Source: an uncultured Pelagibacteraceae bacterium
GTDB taxonomy: Bacteria; Pseudomonadota; Alphaproteobacteria; Pelagibacterales; Pelagibacteraceae
Assembly: GCA_902595105.1 (NCBI GenBank)
Contig: CACJPA010000008.1
Coordinates: 1-40,764 of the forward strand
DNA length: 40,764 nt
Direction of reading: 5' to 3'
Part shown: piece by piece, positions 33,578 through 40,764 of the stretch
Layout of the letters: every line of letters begins with the position of its first letter
Numbering within the stretch: the stretch's first letter is position 1
Position numbers and translations under genes: made by a program
Notes under the pieces: model-generated
The model's database searches: none
What the model was told of the DNA's origin: nothing
Seen by the model: only the letters and a program-made list of their open reading frames with translations

Positions 33578-34956
33578 TTGGATCTTTCTTTAATATGCTC
33601 TTTTACTTTTTCGATATTATTTTCAAGAATATCATAATTTTCTTTCTCATTTAATATAAACTGAAGTTCATTCGGCAACTCAGCTTTGATATTTATAGCA
33701 CTTTGAATTGCATCAGGAAACTTGCATGGATGTGCTGTTGCTAAAACAATATTATTACCATTGAGATCATGTTTGTCAAAAGCTCCATAACCAATGGCAG
33801 TATGTGGATCTAAAACAATATTAAATTCTTTATAAACAGACTTAATCACATCCAGTGTTTCGGTCTCACTCATTCTTGCTGATAAGAAATCTTGATTAAT
33901 TAAATTTAGCTTGTCTATCCCAATTGAATACTTTCCTTCTTCTTTAATTTTTATCATGTCTTTTGATGTTTGTTCTGAATTCTTATTATTTAAATCAAAA
34001 ATAAGTCTCTCAAAGTTACTTGCAATCTGTATGTCCATACTAGGCGAAATAGTTTCAGAAACAGTTTCAGCCTTGTAATTACCATTGGAAATAGCTCTAT
34101 GCAGAATGTCATTTTGATTTGTTGCTACAAGTAATTTATTAATAGGTAAACCCATTTTTTTAGCTAAATAACCAGCATAAACATCTCCAAAATTTCCTGT
34201 GGGAACCGAAAAGTTTGTCGGCTCATTCTTATCTTCAATTAAATAATAGCTGTAAAAATAGTAAACACATTGAGCAATAATTCTTGCCCAGTTAATTGAA
34301 TTTACACCTGACATATTAATATCTTGAGAAAATTTTGAGTCAGAAAACATTGATTTCACTAAGTTTTGGCAATCATCAAAATTTCCTTTAATAGCAATAT
34401 TAAATACATTTTCATGCTTTCCAGTCGTCATTATTTTTCGTTGAACGGAAGAAACACGATTATCAGGATGTAATACAAAAATATTTAAATTTTCTTTTCC
34501 CTTAATTGCATCTATAGCTGCCGCCCCTGTGTCTCCTGATGTGGCAACCACAATATTAATTTTTTTATTTTGTTTACTTAAATAAAATTCATAAAAATTT
34601 CCAAGAAGTTGCATAGCAACATCTTTAAAAGCTAATGTTGGACCATGAAATAATTCTAAAACAGATCGATCCCCTATCTTAATGAAATCAATTACATTTT
34701 CTCTTCTAAAAACAGAATAAGACTTATCAATTATTTTGGACAATTCATTTTTATCCATAAAACTTCCTATAAAAGGAAAAATAATTTTTTTAGCTAAATC
34801 TGAATAATTTAGTGATTTTAATTCTTGAATTTCTTTTTTACTATATTTTGGAAGTGAACTTGGAATAAATAGTCCTCCATCATCAGCAAGACCTTTAATA
34901 AAAACATCCTTAAAATCGTATGTTTTTGTTGTGTTTCTAGTGCTAACGTATCTCAT
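33574..34956 (-). CDS. thrC: Threonine synthase
   Basis: PLP enzyme turning O-phosphohomoserine into threonine. 460 residues of the long form. Motifs: MRYVSTRN and DGGLFIPSSLP at the N-terminus, the PLP-lysine block LFHGPTLAFKDVAMQ, VATSGDTGAAAIDA, and GNFGDVYAGYLAKK. It abuts surf1 with no gap on one side and overlaps the peroxiredoxin by 4 bp on the other. With thrB it completes the last two steps to threonine, though from the opposite strand. Confidence 0.97.
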   Translation of the reverse strand: MRYVSTRNTTKTYDFKDVFIKGLADDGGLFIPSSLPKYSKKEIQELKSLNYSDLAKKIIFPFIGSFMDKNELSKIIDKSYSVFRRENVIDFIKIGDRSVLELFHGPTLAFKDVAMQLLGNFYEFYLSKQNKKINIVVATSGDTGAAAIDAIKGKENLNIFVLHPDNRVSSVQRKIMTTGKHENVFNIAIKGNFDDCQNLVKSMFSDSKFSQDINMSGVNSINWARIIAQCVYYFYSYYLIEDKNEPTNFSVPTGNFGDVYAGYLAKKMGLPINKLLVATNQNDILHRAISNGNYKAETVSETISPSMDIQIASNFERLIFDLNNKNSEQTSKDMIKIKEEGKYSIGIDKLNLINQDFLSARMSETETLDVIKSVYKEFNIVLDPHTAIGYGAFDKHDLNGNNIVLATAHPCKFPDAIQSAINIKAELPNELQFILNEKENYDILENNIEKVKEHIKERSK

Positions 34957-35610
34957 TTAATAATTTTTTTTTCTAAAATATAAATATATTAAAAGGATTG
35001 AAATCGCCATCGAAAACCAAGTAATTGCATACTTTTTGTGGTTGTTTGAAATTTTAGCAGTAATCACTTTGGGCCTTGGGTTTTCATAACTACCATTTAA
35101 ATAAATTATATATTTTGAAAAGTTTCTTCCTGTAAATTTTAAAATATCTTCTCGATCTAGAGTAAACCAATAATTTTTATCGATCTCATTCTTAGGTTTG
35201 AATGAGCTTGACTTTGATTGAAGCATTAAAGTGCCTATGATATTTTTTTGATCAATGATATTAATCTCCGGTTTATTTTTTTTATCAAAAGATATCCAAC
35301 CTCTATTAATTAAATAATCTTCATCTCCTATTTTAATTGGGTTAATAACTTCAAATCCAGGTTGCCCAGCTTCATTAAGATTGTATAGATAAATTTGTTT
35401 TTCAAAATCAATTTGTCCTGATGTTTTTATTCTTAAATAATTTTTTTTTTCTACATTTTGAAGTTCAACTGGATCAATCTTTAAAGAATTTTCAATTTGA
35501 TTGATTAGATCTAATTTCCAACTCAATCTATATAATTGCCAGAAACCTAATGATAATAAAACTACGATTATAAAATAAACAAAAACTGAAAATAGAAGCT
35601 TATTCTTCAA
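34957..35610 (-). CDS. SURF1-family cytochrome oxidase assembly protein
   Basis: Membrane protein that helps insert haem a into subunit I. 217 residues with an N-terminal helix (LFSVFVYFIIVVLLSLGFWQLYR) containing the usual L-G-x-W-Q-x-x-R signature, a periplasmic domain with PGFEVINPIKIGDEDYLINRGW, and a C-terminal helix ending in YAITWFSMAISILLIYLYF. The arrangement helix-domain-helix matches SURF1. It comes 10 bp after ctaE. The small DUF983 gene often found between these two in alphaproteobacteria is absent. Confidence 0.92.
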   Translation of the reverse strand: MKNKLLFSVFVYFIIVVLLSLGFWQLYRLSWKLDLINQIENSLKIDPVELQNVEKKNYLRIKTSGQIDFEKQIYLYNLNEAGQPGFEVINPIKIGDEDYLINRGWISFDKKNKPEINIIDQKNIIGTLMLQSKSSSFKPKNEIDKNYWFTLDREDILKFTGRNFSKYIIYLNGSYENPRPKVITAKISNNHKKYAITWFSMAISILLIYLYFRKKNY

Positions 35611-35620
35611 GGACTAATTC

Positions 35621-36409
35621 TTAACTTCCCCAAACGTAGATAGCTGCAAACAAGAATAACCAAACAACATCAACAAAGTGCCAGTACCAAGCAGCTGCCT
35701 CAAAACCAAAGTGATGTTCTTTAGTAAAGTGACCTAATCTTCCTCTCCATAAACACACGGCAAGAAAGATTGTTCCAACAATGACATGGAAACCGTGAAA
35801 ACCTGTTGCCATATAGAATACTGCACCATAAATATGTCCTGAATAATCAAATGTAGCATGATGATATTCGTAAGCTTGCAATAAAGTAAAAAAGAAACCT
35901 AACACAACAGTAGCTGTTAATCCTTGAATAAATCCTTTTCTATCGTCTTCTAATAATGAATGATGAGCCCAAGTTACTGTAGTGCCTGATAATAATAAAA
36001 CCAGTGTATTTATTAACGGAATATCCCATGGATCAAAAGTTTCTATATCTTGTGGAGGCCAAACATTTCCAACAAATTCATTTGGAAACAAACTTATATC
36101 AAAGTATGCCCAGAACCAGGCAACAAAGAACATTACCTCTGAAGCAATGAACAAAGTCATTCCATATCTATGATGAATTTGAACGACTGGAGTATGATGA
36201 CCTTGATGCTCAGCTTCAATAACTACATCTCTGAACCACATGTAAGCTCCATAAATTAATAATGCTAAACCTAAATACATTCCCCAGGAAACATCGTTAT
36301 GCATATAAAAAATTGTCCCTATGGCTAATACTAAGCATGCAAATGATGTATAAATTGGCCAAGGACTTGGATCAACTAAGTGGTAATCGTGCTTTTTTTC
36401 TGCTGACAT
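35621..36409 (-). CDS. ctaE: Cytochrome c oxidase subunit III
   Basis: Seven-helix membrane subunit that stabilises the oxidase and bears bound lipid. 262 residues: HDYHLVDPSPWPIY at the N-terminus, FRDVVIEAEHQGHHTPVVQ, EVMFFVAWFWAYF with the conserved glutamate, and C-terminal GFEAAAWYWHFVDVVWLFLF. Separated by 9 bp from ctaG upstream and 10 bp from surf1 downstream. Confidence 0.97.
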   Translation of the reverse strand: MSAEKKHDYHLVDPSPWPIYTSFACLVLAIGTIFYMHNDVSWGMYLGLALLIYGAYMWFRDVVIEAEHQGHHTPVVQIHHRYGMTLFIASEVMFFVAWFWAYFDISLFPNEFVGNVWPPQDIETFDPWDIPLINTLVLLLSGTTVTWAHHSLLEDDRKGFIQGLTATVVLGFFFTLLQAYEYHHATFDYSGHIYGAVFYMATGFHGFHVIVGTIFLAVCLWRGRLGHFTKEHHFGFEAAAWYWHFVDVVWLFLFAAIYVWGS

Positions 36410-36418
36410 TTTTCGTGA

Positions 36419-36952
36419 TTATGATTGTTTATAGTAATCTGTCGAGAAAAAAGTGTACGACATAGTTACATCTTGTAGATTTTTTGTTGTTGGATCATTT
36501 ACTAGTTCAGGATCTAAATAAAAAGTCATAATGTAGGTTGCCTTCTCACCTGCTTTGAGTTCCTGTTTTTCAAAGCAAAAACATCCTAATTTACTATAAT
36601 ATTTTCCAAAACTAGCGGGTGAAACATTGAAGCTCGCTACTCCAAAAGTAGTGTCATCACCATAGTTTTCTACTTCGAATTCAATTCTGTTAACCTGACC
36701 AACTTTAACATCAATTACATTTGATTTTGCTTTAAAATCCCATTCTAGATTGTTTACATTTGTATCAAATCTAACACTTACAACTTTATCTAATACTATA
36801 TCTGGAGCTTCTTTTGAAACCTGTGTAGTTCCTCCAAATCCAGTTACCCTACAAAATAAATCGTACAAAGGCACTGCAGCGAATGACAAACCTAACATCA
36901 GAACAAAAATTCCTGCTAACAATATTGGGGTTAATGTTTTACCTTTCATCAT
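36419..36952 (-). CDS. ctaG: Cytochrome c oxidase assembly protein CtaG/Cox11
   Basis: Copper chaperone that loads the CuB centre of subunit I. 177 residues with an N-terminal membrane anchor (LAGIFVLMLGLSFAAVPLYDLFCR) whose end LYDLFCRVTGFGGT is the Cox11 signature. The copper site is C-F-C at residues 124-126 in KLGCFCFEKQ, and YIMTFYLDPEL follows. Two ATGs in tandem (36952 and 36949) are possible starts; both overlap the stop of the small gene upstream. Confidence 0.96.
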   Translation of the reverse strand: MMKGKTLTPILLAGIFVLMLGLSFAAVPLYDLFCRVTGFGGTTQVSKEAPDIVLDKVVSVRFDTNVNNLEWDFKAKSNVIDVKVGQVNRIEFEVENYGDDTTFGVASFNVSPASFGKYYSKLGCFCFEKQELKAGEKATYIMTFYLDPELVNDPTTKNLQDVTMSYTFFSTDYYKQS

Positions 36953-37074
36953 ATCTGCCTATCAAATACTCCAACGTTATAAAGAGTAAAAACAAATAAA
37001 AAAACCATAAAAGCTAAAATTGCTATTGCAGTAATTATATTTTTTTTCTTTGTCTTTTTATCGGGTGTTATCAT
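36949..37074 (-). CDS. 41-residue single-helix membrane protein, CoxF-like, in the oxidase operon
   Basis: A complete reading frame of 41 codons plus stop: a basic N-terminus (MITPDKKTKKKN), one membrane helix (IITAIAILAFMVFLFVFTLY), and a short end NVGVFDRQI. Its ATG overlaps the ctaB stop as ATGA. Its TGA overlaps the tandem ATGATG of ctaG, so it is held in place on both sides. Many alphaproteobacteria have a small CoxF-type protein at exactly this point between ctaB and ctaG. Sequence similarity is only of the basic-helix kind, so the name is by position. An assembly role for the oxidase is inferred. Confidence 0.8.
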   Translation of the reverse strand: MITPDKKTKKKNIITAIAILAFMVFLFVFTLYNVGVFDRQI

Positions 37075-37982
37075 AAAATTTTATCTATTAAGAACAAAAC
37101 AAATATTAAGAATAAATATAAAATTGAATATCCAAATATTGTTTTTGCTTTTTTTGCATCGAATTTGTTTTTCTTAAACTTATAAAGTTCGAAACATAAA
37201 TAATTATAGTAAATTGTCAAAATTAAAGATGGTATTAAAAATGCTAAACCTACGAACCCGATAACATATGGCAAAATTACCAATGGAAGCATTGTAAGCG
37301 AATAAACAAATATATTTAATTTTGTGCTCTCTACACCGTTGGTAAGTGGAAGCATTGGTATTTTTGCTTTCTTATAGTCGTCAGATTTATACAAGCTTAA
37401 AGCCCAGAAGTGAGATGGAGTCCAAAAAAATATAATCAAAAAGAAAGTAAGTGGCTCTAATGAAAGAGAGTTAGTAGCTATAGTCCAACCAATAACAGGT
37501 GGTAATGCTCCTGCAGCGCCACCAATAACAATGTTTTGAGGAGTTTTTCTCTTTAACCAAATCGTATAAACAAAAACATAAAACAAAATAGTAAACAGTA
37601 ATAAAGCAGCTGATATTCTATTTGAGTAAAAATCGAGAGCAATTACAGAGAATATTGAAAGAGAAATTCCAAAAACTAGAGCTTGATTTTTATTTACTTT
37701 ACCCGTGGGTATTGGTCTAAGACAAGTTCTTGTCATTAATGCATCAAGATCAGACTCATACCACATGTTTAAAGCTCCAGCCGCTCCTGCTCCAATTGAA
37801 ACTAAAATAATCCCAATAATTGCATCTTTTGTTGGAATTATATTGGGTGACATTAATAATCCAACTGCACATGTAAAAATAACCAAAGACATTACCCTTG
37901 GTTTCATTAATTTAAATAATTCAGATAAATTAAAGGCGTCTTCTTGAGATAAATTTCTATTTTTTAATTTAGACTTAATCAT
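37071..37982 (-). CDS. ctaB: Protohaem IX farnesyltransferase (haem O synthase)
   Basis: Membrane prenyltransferase that adds a farnesyl group to protohaem to make haem O, precursor of haem A for the oxidase. 303 residues, eight or nine helices. The substrate-binding motif is NMWYESDLDALMTRTCLRPIP, with the metal-binding DxxxD and R-x-x-x-R-P pattern. A second loop is SLYKSDDYKKAKIPMLP. It lies 33 bp after coxA. Haem A synthase (ctaA) is not in the window. Confidence 0.96.
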   Translation of the reverse strand: MIKSKLKNRNLSQEDAFNLSELFKLMKPRVMSLVIFTCAVGLLMSPNIIPTKDAIIGIILVSIGAGAAGALNMWYESDLDALMTRTCLRPIPTGKVNKNQALVFGISLSIFSVIALDFYSNRISAALLLFTILFYVFVYTIWLKRKTPQNIVIGGAAGALPPVIGWTIATNSLSLEPLTFFLIIFFWTPSHFWALSLYKSDDYKKAKIPMLPLTNGVESTKLNIFVYSLTMLPLVILPYVIGFVGLAFLIPSLILTIYYNYLCFELYKFKKNKFDAKKAKTIFGYSILYLFLIFVLFLIDKIL

Positions 37983-38015
37983 TAATTTAAAGTTAAAAAA
38001 TCTTATTTGCTAAAT

Positions 38016-40467
<2,452 letters not shown>

Positions 40468-40529
40468 TTTTTTTACCCTATATAGAGCGTCTTTTAAAAA
40501 AATACACTTTTACTTTTAGCGACAAAATA

Positions 40530-40764
40530 TCAGTTAATAGCGTAATTTATGATCGATAGAGCAGAAATTACAGCCGTTTCAGATCTCAATATGTTTTCAT
40601 TGATTTTAATAGGCTGAACACCATTAAATTTCAGAATCTCTTCTCTCTCCTCCTCAGAAAAATCTCCTTCAGGTCCTATGATTACGCTAGTGGGTTTAGT
40701 TGTTAACTTTGTTAGATCAATTTTTGTATTAGCAGTATTGAGATCAGTAAATATTAAATCCATA
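40530..40764 (-). CDS. rsmE: 16S rRNA (uracil(1498)-N3)-methyltransferase, C-terminal part (partial)
   Basis: About 78 C-terminal codons of a gene that starts beyond the window. The SPOUT knot motifs of RsmE are clear: SVIIGPEGDFSEEERE and ENILRSETAVISALSIIN. The usual family sequence has GPEGGFS and LRTETA. RsmE methylates U1498 of 16S rRNA. The internal methionine near 40763 is not the true start. It runs in the same direction as the oxidase genes, 62 bp before coxB. Confidence 0.92.
   Translation of the reverse strand, partial: MDLIFTDLNTANTKIDLTKLTTKPTSVIIGPEGDFSEEEREEILKFNGVQPIKINENILRSETAVISALSIINYAIN

Overview
The window is an AT-rich (around 70% A+T by eye), very densely packed piece of bacterial chromosome. 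Many genes touch or overlap, and no gap between genes exceeds about 105 bp. I read it as a SAR11-type marine alphaproteobacterium ('Candidatus Pelagibacter' or a close relative). Supporting signs are the extreme A+T and Lys/Asn/Ile-rich proteins, the alphaproteobacterial gene neighbourhoods (ubiK-lgt-ndufaf7-pgeF-prs-rplY-pth-ychF; rnhB-ccrM; mutY-DUF721-dsbA-smc; atpI-B-E-F'-F with no F1 genes attached), a CcrM methyltransferase, and a compact crtIBY-blh retinal cassette. The species assignment is inference from content, not from a database search.

Layout. 1-1348: tail of an OmpR-type regulator and its sensor kinase. 1326-7531: ubiK (minus), then a plus-strand run lgt, NDUFAF7-like methyltransferase, pgeF, prs, rplY, pth, ychF. 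7508-10068: cytochrome bc1 complex petABC on the minus strand. 10160-11927: trmL, hemF, greA. 11924-15839 (minus): a TPR lipoprotein-like or exported protein, ispE, tRNA-Gln(TTG) and the CCA-adding enzyme. 15863-18305: a family-4-like uracil-DNA glycosylase, rnhB, ccrM. 18302-20430 (minus): mutY and an FAD monooxygenase. 20431-26432: dciA-like DUF721, a DsbA-like protein, an unusually short SMC, and the Fo sector of ATP synthase. 26472-33100: crtI, crtB, crtY, blh, ispH, thrB, rnhA. 33092-40764 (minus): the cytochrome c oxidase cluster (coxB, coxA, ctaB, a 41-residue membrane protein, ctaG, ctaE, surf1), then thrC and a peroxiredoxin, with the end of rsmE at the edge.

How it works together. 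The window holds much of an aerobic, light-assisted energy system: bc1 complex, an aa3-type oxidase with its assembly factors, Fo ATP synthase, and the enzymes that turn C40 carotenoid into retinal for a rhodopsin whose gene is not here. IspE and IspH supply isoprenoid precursors, UbiK serves ubiquinone synthesis, and HemF and CtaB serve haem.

Most unusual points: three GANTC sites at the ccrM promoter, one in the spacer and one on the -10 box; an 857-residue SMC with no recognisable hinge; five out of five convergent gene pairs overlapping at their 3' ends; divergent pairs separated by 0-32 bp; a uracil-DNA glycosylase lacking the usual Fe-S cysteines; and a 41-residue gene locked into the oxidase operon by overlaps at both ends. 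No CRISPR, insertion sequence, prophage or rRNA was seen.
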